From assembly GCA_937975645.1 (NCBI GenBank), contig CALJTV010000031.1:1-64000 (forward strand): a DNA stretch of 64,000 bases, given 5' to 3'. The notes under the pieces are model-generated. The model was not told where the DNA came from and ran no database searches. It worked only from the letters and a program-made list of their open reading frames with translations. This document shows, in pieces, positions 1 through 9,311 of the stretch. Position 1 is the first letter of the stretch. Each line of letters starts with the position of its first letter. Made by a program: the position numbers and the translations under genes. Origin of the DNA: an uncultured Dehalococcoidia bacterium. GTDB lineage: Bacteria; Chloroflexota; Dehalococcoidia; GIF9; UBA5629.

Positions 1-109
1 AATAGTAGTAATCGGACCATTTCAACCTCCTTTGAGCTTCCTTTGATATGTCAGCTGTCTTTTGGCTGAGCTTAACAGCTCCGAGGACTTGTCCATTAAC
101 TATCTTCAT
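1..109 (-). CDS. 5' end of a transposase/integrase-type gene, cut by the window edge
   Basis: Reading the minus strand from an ATG at 109 gives 36 codons without a stop, up to the window edge. The peptide ends in a charged stretch (KEAQRRLKWSDYYY). That resembles the start of HTH-type transposases of the IS481/integrase-core kind, where a 'RLKWxDYYxxHG' segment precedes the helix-turn-helix. No Shine-Dalgarno precedes the ATG; a perfect palindrome lies two bases upstream. A second ATG in another frame at 18-20 does have a good SD (GGAGG), so a different short start cannot be excluded. The family call comes from the N-terminus only. Confidence 0.5.
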   Translation of the reverse strand, partial: MKIVNGQVLGAVKLSQKTADISKEAQRRLKWSDYYY

Positions 110-111
110 AA

Positions 112-129
112 TGACACTATATAGTGTCA
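112..129. promoter_or_regulatory. Perfect 18-bp palindrome (operator-like or element end)
   Basis: TGACACTATATAGTGTCA reads identically on both strands. It lies between the divergent transposase-like gene and mutS, two bases upstream of the transposase-like ATG. It could be a dimeric repressor site, and its TATA core could also serve as a -10 region. Which protein binds it cannot be told from the sequence. Confidence 0.55.
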
Positions 130-194
130 CTAATCTATCTGAACTAGATCATTGTGTGTTGTGCGGTGGTCACGTGTGCGTTTCGCTGGGCTCT

Positions 195-223
195 TTGTCC
201 TTGCTTGCGGGAGCGGGTAAAAT
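195..223 (+). promoter_or_regulatory. Candidate promoter of mutS
   Basis: TTGTCC, a 17-base spacer and TAAAAT. Transcription would begin near 230, which is downstream of the TTG at 227 and favours the GTG at 242 as the mutS start. Confidence 0.45.
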
Positions 224-241
224 AGGTTGGGCAGGCAAGAG

Positions 242-2815
242 GTGTCATTAACTCCGCTGCGAAGACAATATCTTAGGATAAAGCAACGGTACCCGGAAGC
301 CATAGTGTTCTTCAGACTGGGTGACTTCTACGAGACGTTTGATGACGATGCTAGGGTCACATCAAAGGAGTTGGGCATCACCTTAACTTCACGCGAGATG
401 GGGAAGGGGCAGAGGGTACCGATGGCTGGCATCCCATTCCATGCTTTAGATAACTATTTGGCTAAGCTGATTGACGGTGGGTACAAAGTGGCTATATGCG
501 AGCAATTGAGCCCACCGGGCAAAGGGCTGGTGGAGCGCGATGTTATCAGGGTCGTGACACCGGGCACGGTGATCGAGCCTGCGCTTTTAAGCGAGAAGAA
601 CAACAATTATCTGGTAAGCCTGATTGTCAATGGGGACGAAGCTGGGATTGCATATACCGATATCTCTACCGGTGAGTTTGCTGCTACACAATTGCCAGTG
701 AACCATGTTGTCAATGAGCTGGACCGTCTCCGACCGAAAGAGTTGGTGGTGCCGACTGGTTTCGATTCAGAATGGCTTGGTTCTTCCATCACTATAAGCA
801 GGCTTGATGATTACTGGTTCGACTATGAAGTGGGGTACAACTTGTTGCTGGACCATTTCGGTGTGGTCTCTCTCGAAGGCTTCGGCTGTGCACATCTACC
901 GCTGGCTGTGCAGGCAGCAGGTGCTGTCCTGCGCTATGTCCAAGAGAACCAGAAAGCTGCTCTAGGACAGCTAACGCAACTATCGACATACTCTACGCAG
1001 TCGTTTATGCTGCTTGATGCGCAGACACGTCAGAATTTGGAGCTCTTTGTCAGCGCCAGACAAGGTACCAGCACCGGCTCTTTGATTTCGGTACTCGATA
1101 TGACCAGTACGTCTATGGGTGGAAGACTCCTCAAAAAATGGCTGGGTCAGCCGCTTATTGACATAAAGCAAATTCAAAGGCGACAGGAGGCTGTTGAGAG
1201 CCTGTTTCAGAACACTGTATTGAGGCATAAGCTAGCTTGGCTCCTTAGGGACATTCCTGACCTGGAGCGATTGATAAATCGGGTGCGGGGAGGTACAGCC
1301 GCTCCGCGCGACCTTACCGCTTTGTGTTCCGGTTTGGAGAAGGTCAACATGATACGCGAGGAGCTGGGAAAAAGCAGCTGGTGTTGGGAATGGCTGGGTG
1401 ATGAATTGCGACCATTTCCTGAAGTTGTTGATCTGATAAAGAGATCGCTTGTCGACAACCCAGCTGGCAGCCCAGAGGAGGGTGGGGTAATAAGGGAGGG
1501 TTTTTCCAGCGAGCTGGATGAGGTCAGGTCGGCTGTGAGACGGGCGAAAGAATACTTGGCTAGTTTGGAGCAACAAGAGAAAGAGCGGACCAAGATAAAA
1601 TCTCTGAAGGTGGGCTACAACAGTGTCTTCGGTTATTACCTGGAGGTGTCCAACCCCAACCTCCACTTGGTACCTCCGGACTATATCCGTAAACAGACTC
1701 TTGCCAATGCTGAAAGGTTTTTCACTCCGGAGCTGAAGGAATATGAGTCGATGATACTTAATGGGCGCGAGAGGATTGCTGAACTTGAGACGCTACTCTT
1801 CCGTCAGGTTTGCCAACAAGTAGCTAGTTTTGGGGACGGGATTTTATGTACGAGCAGGGCTCTTGCTGAGTTGGATGTATTCTCGAGCTTGGCTGAGGTG
1901 GCTGCCAGATACGGGTATGTGAAGCCGGAATTGAACACGGGCAATGCTATAATCATCCGTGGTGGGCGTCATCCTGTGGTGGAGAGGAGCCTGAGTGCTG
2001 GTGCTTTTATACCGAACGACACCTATCTTTGTAACGACGATGCGCAGATAATTATCTTGACCGGTCCCAACATGTCAGGCAAGTCCACCTATCTCAAGCA
2101 GGTGGCGCTGATTGTTCTTCTGGCACAAATTGGCAGCTTCGTCCCCGCTGAATCAGCTGCCATAGGAATTGTTGACCGCATATTTACTAGGATTGGGGCT
2201 CAGGAAGACCTAGCGGCAGGGCAGTCAACGTTCATGGTTGAGATGGTGGAGACAGCCAACATACTTAACAATGCCACGCAGAGGTCTTTTATTGTCTTAG
2301 ATGAAATTGGACGAGGGACGAGCACATATGATGGGCTTTCCATCGCCTGGGCGGTGGTAGAACATATCCATAACCATTCCAGCCTGGGGACTAAGACGCT
2401 CTTTGCCACACATTACCATGAACTGGTGGCGCTGGGTAATCTCTTGCCGCGCGTGAAGAATTTCAATGTGGCGGTGACGGAAGAAGGAGGGAAGGTAATC
2501 TTTCTGCGCAAAGTCATGCCCGGGGGCGCTGATAAGAGCTATGGCATTCACGTTGCCCAGCTGGCTGGACTACCTAAAGCAGTGATACGGAGGGCGCAGG
2601 CGGTATTGGCGCAAATGGAGGGCAATAAGGTGCAACTGAGGTGGGGTCGCGGTGCAGCCAGGGGCAAGGAGACTGCTCGTCAATTACCCCTTTTCGATCA
2701 CCGAGAAGCGCTTTTCAGGGAAATAAGCCAGCTCGATGTTGATTCGATGACCCCTTTAGAGGCGATAACCAAGTTATATGAGTTAAAGAAGAGAGCCTGG
2801 GAAGCTGGTCTGTAA
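242..2815 (+). CDS. mutS: DNA mismatch repair protein MutS
   Basis: Recognises mismatches and small loops as a dimer and starts methyl-independent mismatch repair. The N-terminal mismatch-reading domain has the Phe-X-Glu motif (GDFYE, residues 27-31). The C-terminal ABC-type ATPase has Walker A GPNMSGKST near residue 608 and the Walker B/signature region LDEIGRGTSTYDG near 685. The length (857 residues) is normal for MutS1. An in-frame TTG at 227 would add five residues, but the promoter-like sequence puts the transcript start after it, so the GTG at 242 is preferred. No mutL lies in the window. Function is certain; the exact start is not. Confidence 0.95.
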   Translation: MSLTPLRRQYLRIKQRYPEAIVFFRLGDFYETFDDDARVTSKELGITLTSREMGKGQRVPMAGIPFHALDNYLAKLIDGGYKVAICEQLSPPGKGLVERDVIRVVTPGTVIEPALLSEKNNNYLVSLIVNGDEAGIAYTDISTGEFAATQLPVNHVVNELDRLRPKELVVPTGFDSEWLGSSITISRLDDYWFDYEVGYNLLLDHFGVVSLEGFGCAHLPLAVQAAGAVLRYVQENQKAALGQLTQLSTYSTQSFMLLDAQTRQNLELFVSARQGTSTGSLISVLDMTSTSMGGRLLKKWLGQPLIDIKQIQRRQEAVESLFQNTVLRHKLAWLLRDIPDLERLINRVRGGTAAPRDLTALCSGLEKVNMIREELGKSSWCWEWLGDELRPFPEVVDLIKRSLVDNPAGSPEEGGVIREGFSSELDEVRSAVRRAKEYLASLEQQEKERTKIKSLKVGYNSVFGYYLEVSNPNLHLVPPDYIRKQTLANAERFFTPELKEYESMILNGRERIAELETLLFRQVCQQVASFGDGILCTSRALAELDVFSSLAEVAARYGYVKPELNTGNAIIIRGGRHPVVERSLSAGAFIPNDTYLCNDDAQIIILTGPNMSGKSTYLKQVALIVLLAQIGSFVPAESAAIGIVDRIFTRIGAQEDLAAGQSTFMVEMVETANILNNATQRSFIVLDEIGRGTSTYDGLSIAWAVVEHIHNHSSLGTKTLFATHYHELVALGNLLPRVKNFNVAVTEEGGKVIFLRKVMPGGADKSYGIHVAQLAGLPKAVIRRAQAVLAQMEGNKVQLRWGRGAARGKETARQLPLFDHREALFREISQLDVDSMTPLEAITKLYELKKRAWEAGL

Positions 2816-2894
2816 AAATGTGGGACGGCTCTGTACCGGTTTTCCTTTAGGTGATAAAATTTTTTCAAGATTGTGAAGGAGGGTAGGGTAATAA

Positions 2895-3734
2895 ATGTCC
2901 GTAAGGAAGACGGTCAGACTTTCGGACGGTGATATCAGGTTTCTGGTGGAAACGGTTGCCCCTCAGTTGCTCAGCAGGCTAGATGTGATAAAAGGTGATG
3001 TCCGGCTTATTGCTGGTATGCTAAATCAGGAGGCAGAGAAAATCTTCGAAAGGATAGTGCTTACGGACGAAGAAAGGGTGATCACTTCTATTTCGCCTGC
3101 TTTTCTCTTCGAAGTCCTGCTGCGAAAAGCCGCCAAGGACCTGAGGACGCAGGGATATACGATAGAGAAAGCTGGCTTTCAAAAAGTGCCGGTGTTTGAC
3201 GCTCGGGAGGTAGTGGATTTTCTTTCCGAAGAAGGAACTGTGGAATATCTAGTTGACATGCTCACTTCTTTTACTAAGATTCGGAGTTTCGCTATAGCTG
3301 TCAGGGTGAGGAAAGGAATATGGCGAAGGTTCAGGTTCAGTGACATGGATGTCGATAGTCTCATCAAATTTTGTGAGAGCGTCGATGATGAGCACAGGTT
3401 CGCCTTTTACAAGAGGATAGCTGACTTGTGTCTGTTTATTCTGGGTATGTTCCCCGAACATGTGATGCCAAGCTATCAAGCCGCCTCAAAAGCGGATATA
3501 GCCTGTGCTAGCCTCAGGAGGGTCAGGTGGTCTGCTGAAGACTATGAAGAGATGGGGAGACGGTTCTACAAGCTGGCTAGTCTACACAAAGACGCAGATA
3601 TTTTGGGGCTTGCTGGGGTCCTGCATCGTTTCCATCGAAAATTCAGCCTTGCCAGAAAGCCCCTTACCTATATTTCAGAGAACTTACTCAAGTCCAAGAA
3701 GCGAAAGCTTTTCCCCTCGATTTCACCCAACTGA
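2895..3734 (+). CDS. Conserved-looking protein of unknown function (279 aa)
   Basis: I do not recognise the family. The ATG follows a strong SD (GAAGGAGGG) about 9 bases upstream, and codon use matches the neighbours, so the gene is real. The protein is soluble, rich in charged residues, with no signal peptide or metal motif. It is mostly predicted helix, with a basic C-terminus (LLKSKKRKLF). It lies 79 bases after mutS and just before a membrane protein gene on the same strand, but nothing shows that the three are functionally linked. Confidence 0.75.
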   Translation: MSVRKTVRLSDGDIRFLVETVAPQLLSRLDVIKGDVRLIAGMLNQEAEKIFERIVLTDEERVITSISPAFLFEVLLRKAAKDLRTQGYTIEKAGFQKVPVFDAREVVDFLSEEGTVEYLVDMLTSFTKIRSFAIAVRVRKGIWRRFRFSDMDVDSLIKFCESVDDEHRFAFYKRIADLCLFILGMFPEHVMPSYQAASKADIACASLRRVRWSAEDYEEMGRRFYKLASLHKDADILGLAGVLHRFHRKFSLARKPLTYISENLLKSKKRKLFPSISPN

Positions 3735-3823
3735 GAAAGCAGTTGCCTGTCGGTTATGTTTGTGCAAAGTGCTGCTATTGCGAGAAGGAGGCTGGTCTGT
3801 TAAAAGGTCCTAAGGAAAAAGGG

Positions 3824-4744
3824 ATGATGGACGGCGTCAAGAGGCTTTTCTCAGGGTTCTTTTGCCTGCTGCTGATCTCAGTGCTATCTTTGCTCGGGCT
3901 TGCTATCACGCTCAATTTGACCGTACTTAATCCTGATTTTGTGGTGGCTGAACTCAGACAGCTGGATATCTATTCCCAGCTTGCCAGGCAACTGGAGTCT
4001 TTTCTTCAGGGGCAGGGTATCTCTGGGGGTGATGGTGGGGCAGCGCTTTCCGGGATCGAGCCCGAGCTGGAGCAGGAAGTTGAAAATGTTGTCCGCAGGC
4101 TTTACGGTTCTGTTGACAAGGGCGAAATAGGAACAGCCATCTACCTCGGCGGGATAAAGGAGATAATGAAAGAGTATGCTGCCAGTGCTATGTCCTTGTC
4201 GCCAGAGCCGCAGGGCGCTCTGACAGGTGATATGGAGGCTGTTATTTCAAGAATATACAGTGAGATCGATAGCATAATGCCAGAGACCATACTACTCAAC
4301 GGTTCCGTCTTGGGTTCGGGAGCGATCGCTCCGCTTAACTTGATCAGCCAGTTGCCTGCTTATCTCGGTACTGCCCAACGAGTGCTGATCATATTGGCTG
4401 TGGTGCTGGTGCTGTTAATCTGTTTGGTACATTGGTGGCAGCCTAAGGCGATTGCTCAGGCGCTGGGCGTTGTTTTCATCACGGTGGGTGTTGGCTGTGT
4501 AGTGATCTCATTGTTCGGCTCTCTGGGCGATGTGTTGCTCGGTTTTTTCCCGGTGCCCTCTGGCGCTTATTCACAGCTCCAGTCAAGCTTGCTCCATTTG
4601 TTCAAAGATATCTTGATGCCGATGCGTATGTATGGTTTCGGGTTTGCAGGCGCGGGTATATGTTTAATCATAGTATCTTTATTATGGAGTACAGTGCTGA
4701 CTGGTGTTTATGCTATGCCTCGCCACGGCGGTGGCAGGGCGTAG
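3824..4744 (+). CDS. Membrane protein of unknown function (306 aa)
   Basis: Start chosen at the first ATG of an ATG-ATG pair preceded by AAGGAAAAAGGG; an ATG at 3743 would add a 27-residue cysteine-containing extension without a good SD. One hydrophobic helix lies at residues 7-28. About 150 mostly polar residues follow, probably outside the membrane and rich in Gln/Glu/Ser. Three more helices lie near residues 190-215, 222-250 and 270-300. The arrangement suggests an anchored extracytoplasmic domain with a C-terminal membrane bundle. No enzyme motif is visible. It is followed by the arginine operon, which has its own promoter. Confidence 0.7.
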   Translation: MMDGVKRLFSGFFCLLLISVLSLLGLAITLNLTVLNPDFVVAELRQLDIYSQLARQLESFLQGQGISGGDGGAALSGIEPELEQEVENVVRRLYGSVDKGEIGTAIYLGGIKEIMKEYAASAMSLSPEPQGALTGDMEAVISRIYSEIDSIMPETILLNGSVLGSGAIAPLNLISQLPAYLGTAQRVLIILAVVLVLLICLVHWWQPKAIAQALGVVFITVGVGCVVISLFGSLGDVLLGFFPVPSGAYSQLQSSLLHLFKDILMPMRMYGFGFAGAGICLIIVSLLWSTVLTGVYAMPRHGGGRA

Positions 4745-4768
4745 TAGGTACTGCTCCTGAGAGCGGCT

Positions 4769-4797
4769 TTGCAAAATCCCCCCCTTTGAGCTATTAT
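4769..4797 (+). promoter_or_regulatory. Candidate promoter of the argJBDGH operon
   Basis: TTGCAA, a 17-base spacer and TATTAT. The expected start near 4804 leaves only about 10 bases before the argJ ATG, and there is no SD, so the message may be nearly leaderless. Confidence 0.6.
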
Positions 4798-4813
4798 TTG
4801 GCTTCAGTCAGAA

Positions 4814-6013
4814 ATGGCAGTAATTGAGTTTCTAGCATCGGGCACCGTCACTTCGGCACAGGGTTTCCTGGCAGGGGCAACTGTGTGTGGCATAAAGGCA
4901 AGCGGAGGTGTGGACCTAGCCATTCTTCACTCTGAGAAGCCGTGTACTGTAGCTGGTGTCTTCACTACCAACGCAATCAAAGCAGCTCCTGTGGTTGTTT
5001 CGCAGAGGCGTGTGAGGTCTGGGAGAGCTCAGAGTATTATAGTCAATTCAGGTTGTGCTAATGCCTGCACCGGTGAGGATGGTGTCGCAGATGCTGAGGA
5101 GATGGCTGAGCTGGCGGCGAAAAAACTGGGGCTTTCGGCATATGATGTACTGGTGGCAAGCACTGGAGTAATCGGTGTCAGGTTACCTCTTGAGCGTATC
5201 CGGAGTGGAGTAAAGGGAATCGTCCTCAAAGGGAACGGGGGGCATGAGCTAGCGAAGGCGATAATGACCACAGACACTTTTCCCAAAGAAGTTGCCCTGC
5301 GCGTTGAGACAGATTTCGGTGCGTTTATAGTTGGTGGCGTAGCCAAAGGGGCTGGCATGATACATCCCCAGTTGGCTACCATGCTTTGTTTCTTGACCAC
5401 AGATGCCGATGTCGAGGCTGGTGTTTTGCAGGACTGTCTGCGGCAAGCTGTTGATGTTTCTTTCAACATGGTCACAATCGATGGTGATACCAGCCCCAAT
5501 GATATGGTGGTCTTGCTGGCGAACAGAACATCGGGAGTCAAAATCGGAGAAGATTCTGCCGGTTTACTTACAAGAGCACTCGAGGAGACTTGCGTTTATC
5601 TTGCCAAATGCATTGCCAAGGACGGTGAAGGTGCCACGAAGCTCATTGAGGTTGTGGTCGAAGGTGCTCTTGATGTAGTTGAGGCACGTGCAGCAGCGCG
5701 CACCGTTGCAGCCTCTCCATTGGTGAAAGCCGCTGTCCATGGCAATGATCCCAACTGGGGGCGCATTGTTGCTGCCTTGGGACGAAGCGGAATACGCATG
5801 GAGGAAAGGAGGCTGGACGTCTATCTTTGTGGGACATGTGTTATGAAGCAAGGGCAACCGCAATCTTTCGATAGGCGCAGGCTAAATATGAGCTTGACCG
5901 AAAAAGAGGTGTCGATCAAACTGCACCTGAATTTAGGTTTGGCGAAGGCGGTGGCGTGGGGATGTGATTTATCTGAGGAATATGTTACCATAAATAGCGC
6001 CTATACGAGTTAA
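4814..6013 (+). CDS. argJ: Bifunctional ornithine acetyltransferase / N-acetylglutamate synthase ArgJ
   Basis: Transfers the acetyl group from N-acetylornithine to glutamate, recycling acetyl in arginine synthesis. The bifunctional form can also use acetyl-CoA. The self-cleavage motif ATML is present, with Thr189 as the expected new N-terminal nucleophile of the beta chain, preceded by the usual KGAGMIHPQL stretch. The length (399 residues) is normal. It heads the block argJ-argB-argD-argG-argH. No argC, argA or argF lies in the window. Whether it is mono- or bifunctional cannot be read from the sequence. Confidence 0.95.
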   Translation: MAVIEFLASGTVTSAQGFLAGATVCGIKASGGVDLAILHSEKPCTVAGVFTTNAIKAAPVVVSQRRVRSGRAQSIIVNSGCANACTGEDGVADAEEMAELAAKKLGLSAYDVLVASTGVIGVRLPLERIRSGVKGIVLKGNGGHELAKAIMTTDTFPKEVALRVETDFGAFIVGGVAKGAGMIHPQLATMLCFLTTDADVEAGVLQDCLRQAVDVSFNMVTIDGDTSPNDMVVLLANRTSGVKIGEDSAGLLTRALEETCVYLAKCIAKDGEGATKLIEVVVEGALDVVEARAAARTVAASPLVKAAVHGNDPNWGRIVAALGRSGIRMEERRLDVYLCGTCVMKQGQPQSFDRRRLNMSLTEKEVSIKLHLNLGLAKAVAWGCDLSEEYVTINSAYTS

Positions 6014-6077
6014 TCTCGATGCCAGCTTTCCTTGCTGGAGCACAGTTCTAGTAGCACTTTTCGGATATAGATATTAT

Positions 6078-6887
6078 GTGGAAAAGATGGTGAAAAAAAG
6101 TAGAGCCGTAATACCAGAGTTGTTGGTAGTCAAGATAGGTGGCAGTACCTTTGGCAGTGCTGATACCACGATCGAGGACCTGGTCACTTTGCAAAAGAAG
6201 GGTGTATCTCTAGTGGTGGTGCATGGTGGTGGCAGCACGGTCTCTGATTGGCTTAGAAGGCTGGGGATGACGACCACTTTTATACGCGGGTTGAGGGTGA
6301 CGGATCAAGAAACGCTCAAAGTAGTGACCGCAGTTCTTGCCGGTCTAGTGAATAAGGAGCTCGTATCGGCTATATGGCGTCGGAATGGCAGGGCTGTTGG
6401 TCTGAGCGGTGTTGATGGTGACTTGATTGTGGCACGTAACAAGACTCGGGAGCTGGGATATACAGGTGAGGAGTTGAAAGTGGATGTTGCCCTGCTGAAT
6501 ACGTTGCTGCAATCCGGGTACATGCCTGTCATTGCACCTATAAGTCTAGGCTCGCTGGACTCAGACGATGAAATCAATATATTGAATGTAAACGGTGATA
6601 CGGTTGCTGCGGAAGTTGCTGCTGCATTGAGGGCAGAGAGGCTGATCTTTTTGACCGATGTCCCGGGCGTTTATGATGGTTCCAATAAGCTGCTCAGGAG
6701 GCTCAGTCCTAGCGAGGCAAGGAAGTTAATTGACTCTGGTGTGGTCTCTGGTGGCATGGCAGCCAAGCTCGAAGCTTGCTTGATTGCGCTGTCAAGAGTG
6801 CCAGTGACCCGTATTATAGACGGGACATCCCCGCATGCTTTGTTGAACGAGATGGATGGGAAAGGTGATGGAACCACAGTCGGTTAG
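6078..6887 (+). CDS. argB: Acetylglutamate kinase ArgB
   Basis: Phosphorylates N-acetylglutamate, the second step of arginine synthesis. An amino-acid-kinase fold is shown by the N-terminal KIGGST and VHGGGS glycine loops, the NVNGDTVAAEVA substrate segment and LTDVPGVYD near residue 195. The start is a GTG; an ATG three codons later (6087) is equally possible, and neither has a strong SD. The 3' end overlaps argD, which points to translational coupling within the operon. Length is close to the family norm. Confidence 0.94.
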   Translation: MEKMVKKSRAVIPELLVVKIGGSTFGSADTTIEDLVTLQKKGVSLVVVHGGGSTVSDWLRRLGMTTTFIRGLRVTDQETLKVVTAVLAGLVNKELVSAIWRRNGRAVGLSGVDGDLIVARNKTRELGYTGEELKVDVALLNTLLQSGYMPVIAPISLGSLDSDDEINILNVNGDTVAAEVAAALRAERLIFLTDVPGVYDGSNKLLRRLSPSEARKLIDSGVVSGGMAAKLEACLIALSRVPVTRIIDGTSPHALLNEMDGKGDGTTVG

Positions 6888-8076
6888 TCTCACGGACAAG
6901 TGGCAGGAGCTAGAACGGCAGTTGCTTATGCAGGTAACCAAGCGTCTGCCAGTGACACTTACGCGTGGCAAAGGGGCTAGAGTCTGGGATGTACAGGGAA
7001 AGGAATATCTTGACTTCGTTAGTGGGTGGGCAGTAAACAGCCTGGGCCACTGTCACCCGGTAGTGGTTGAAGCTCTAGTAAAACAGGCACAGACTCTCAT
7101 TCAGGTATCTAATCAGTTTTATACTATTCCACAAATAGAGCTGGCTAAGCTGCTCATCGACAACAGTTGTTTTGACAGGGTTTTCTTTTGTAACAGTGGT
7201 GCTGAAGCCAATGAGGGTGCTATCAAGTTGGCACGCAGATATGGGAAGCTGCGTCTTGGTGGGGCTTATGAGATAATAACGGCGCGGGGCTCTTTCCACG
7301 GGCGCACTTTGGCTACAACAGCAGCCACCGGGCAGACGAAGTTTCAGCAGCCTTACTTTCCCTTGCCTGAAGGATTTATCAATGTTGACTATGATAGTGT
7401 GGAGGCTGTGAAAAAAGCGACTACTGAAAAGACCTGTGCTGTAATGGTGGAGCCGATTCAAGGTGAGAGCGGTGTTAATGTCCCCAGCGATGGGTACTTA
7501 AGGGGACTACGTGCCTGGTGTGATGAGAGAGGCATCTTACTAATATTTGATGAAGTACAGACTGGCATTGCCCGAACTGGCAGCTTGTTTGCCTACGAGC
7601 AGGCTGGCACAGAACCAGATGTGATGACCTTGGCTAAAGGACTGGGTGGGGGTGTGCCCATTGGAGCTCTTCTAGCTAAGGAGAAAGCTTCAGTGTTTGG
7701 TGTAGGTGAGCATGGCTCCACTTTTGGTGGTAACCCGCTAGTGTGTGCTGTTGGTCTGGCAGTGCTGAAATTTGTCATCGATAACGATGTAGTTGGCAAT
7801 GTCAGGAGGGTGGGCAATTATTTCAGGGCCCGCCTAGAGGGATTTAAGGTGAAATTCGATTTTGTAACAGAGGTAAGAGGCAGGGGGTTGCTGCTAGCTG
7901 TTGAGTTTACCGATGACATAGCTGAGGATGTTGTGTTGGAATGTCTGAGGGAAGGCTTACTGGTGAACCGGGTTAAGCCTAGTGCGGTTCGTTTTATGCC
8001 TCCTCTAATTATAACTGAAAAAGAAGTGGACGAGGCTGTGGGTATTCTAGATAAGGTTCTGAGCAGGAGGGTGTAA
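6868..8076 (+). CDS. argD: Acetylornithine aminotransferase ArgD
   Basis: PLP-dependent class III aminotransferase making N-acetylornithine from the semialdehyde and glutamate. The PLP lysine is Lys257 in TLAKGLGGGVPIGA, and the cofactor-binding aspartate lies in the IFDEVQTG segment upstream. The start at 6868 has GGGAAAGG just upstream; an ATG at 6856 is the alternative. Either start lies inside the argB 3' end. The stop is two bases before argG. It may also act in lysine synthesis as succinyl-DAP aminotransferase, as many ArgD proteins do; the sequence does not decide this. Confidence 0.94.
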   Translation: MEPQSVSLTDKWQELERQLLMQVTKRLPVTLTRGKGARVWDVQGKEYLDFVSGWAVNSLGHCHPVVVEALVKQAQTLIQVSNQFYTIPQIELAKLLIDNSCFDRVFFCNSGAEANEGAIKLARRYGKLRLGGAYEIITARGSFHGRTLATTAATGQTKFQQPYFPLPEGFINVDYDSVEAVKKATTEKTCAVMVEPIQGESGVNVPSDGYLRGLRAWCDERGILLIFDEVQTGIARTGSLFAYEQAGTEPDVMTLAKGLGGGVPIGALLAKEKASVFGVGEHGSTFGGNPLVCAVGLAVLKFVIDNDVVGNVRRVGNYFRARLEGFKVKFDFVTEVRGRGLLLAVEFTDDIAEDVVLECLREGLLVNRVKPSAVRFMPPLIITEKEVDEAVGILDKVLSRRV

Positions 8077-8078
8077 CG

Positions 8079-9278
8079 ATGGACAAGGTTGTCTTGGCTT
8101 ATAGTGGTGGTCTAGATACTTCTGCAGCAATAAAGTGGCTTGCTGAGAAATATAATATGGACGTGATAGCCCTGACTGTAGACATAGGTGGTGTCAGCGA
8201 TCTCCCAGCGATCCAACAAAAAGCTCTTAAGATAGGTGCTGTGAAGGCACTGACGGTGGATGCCCGGGAGACCTTTGTGAACTCCTTCATTTTCCCGGCG
8301 CTCAAAGCGAATGCGATATATGAGGGGCAGTACCCGCTTGCCACTGCTTTAGGGCGCCCCTTAATAGCTAAATTGCTAGTGGAGGTAGCGAGGAAAGAGA
8401 AAGCGGTTGCTGTGGCGCACGGTTCTACTGGCAAGGGGAATGACCAGGTTCGTTTTGATGTCAGTGTAGCGACATTGGCTCCGGAGCTTAAAGTGATAGC
8501 ACCGGCGCGTGAGTGGGGGATGACACGGGAGGAGACGATTGCCTACGCTGAAAGGCATGGAATACCTGTGCCGGTGAAGGCTACCAGCCCTTATTCAATT
8601 GATGAGAACTTATGGGGTAGAAGTATAGAGTGTGGCGTGCTTGAGGACCCTTGGGTTGAGCCACCCGAAGAGGTATTTGCCTGGACAAGATCGCCCTCGG
8701 CGTGTCCTGACCAGCCGGAGTACATTGAGATCGGGTTTGTAAGTGGTGTACCTGTAAGCCTCAACGGTGAAGAGATGGACGGAGTCACACTTATCCAGAA
8801 GTTAAATGAGTTGGCTGGCAAGCACGGGGTAGGTAGGATTGACCATGTCGAGAGCAGGCTAGTGGGGATAAAATCGAGGGAAATTTACGAGGCTCCAGCA
8901 GCTACGGTGCTGCTTAAAGCCCATCAGTCTCTGGAGGCAATGACACTTACTAAGGACCAGTTGCGGTTCAACCAGAAGGTGTCTTGCGAATATGCAGACA
9001 TGGTTTATAATGGGTTGTGGTTCACGGCATTGCGCCATGACCTTGCTGCTTATGTAGATAGTGCGCAGCGAAATGTTACTGGGACAGTAAGGATGAGGCT
9101 ATTCAAAGGTAATTGTATGGTTGTTGGCAGGAAGTCTCCGGTTTCGCTTTATGATTACAGCCTTGCCACTTATGACAAAGGTGATATCTTTGACCAAAGC
9201 GCTTCACCAGGTTTTATCCATGTCTGGGGCTTGCCAGTAAGAATTCAGGCGAAGGTCCAGGGTAGCCCTGAGCAGTGA
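8079..9278 (+). CDS. argG: Argininosuccinate synthase ArgG
   Basis: Joins citrulline and aspartate with ATP to form argininosuccinate. The N-terminal ATP-pyrophosphatase loop AYSGGLDTS (residues 7-15) is intact, as is the HGSTGKGNDQVRF substrate segment near residue 115. Length is 399 residues, as usual. The ATG follows a clear GGAGG that overlaps the argD 3' end, so the two are translated together. Confidence 0.97.
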   Translation: MDKVVLAYSGGLDTSAAIKWLAEKYNMDVIALTVDIGGVSDLPAIQQKALKIGAVKALTVDARETFVNSFIFPALKANAIYEGQYPLATALGRPLIAKLLVEVARKEKAVAVAHGSTGKGNDQVRFDVSVATLAPELKVIAPAREWGMTREETIAYAERHGIPVPVKATSPYSIDENLWGRSIECGVLEDPWVEPPEEVFAWTRSPSACPDQPEYIEIGFVSGVPVSLNGEEMDGVTLIQKLNELAGKHGVGRIDHVESRLVGIKSREIYEAPAATVLLKAHQSLEAMTLTKDQLRFNQKVSCEYADMVYNGLWFTALRHDLAAYVDSAQRNVTGTVRMRLFKGNCMVVGRKSPVSLYDYSLATYDKGDIFDQSASPGFIHVWGLPVRIQAKVQGSPEQ

Positions 9279-9311
9279 TTGTGCTTTAAAAGGCAGGGTT
9301 AGTTTAGGGAG

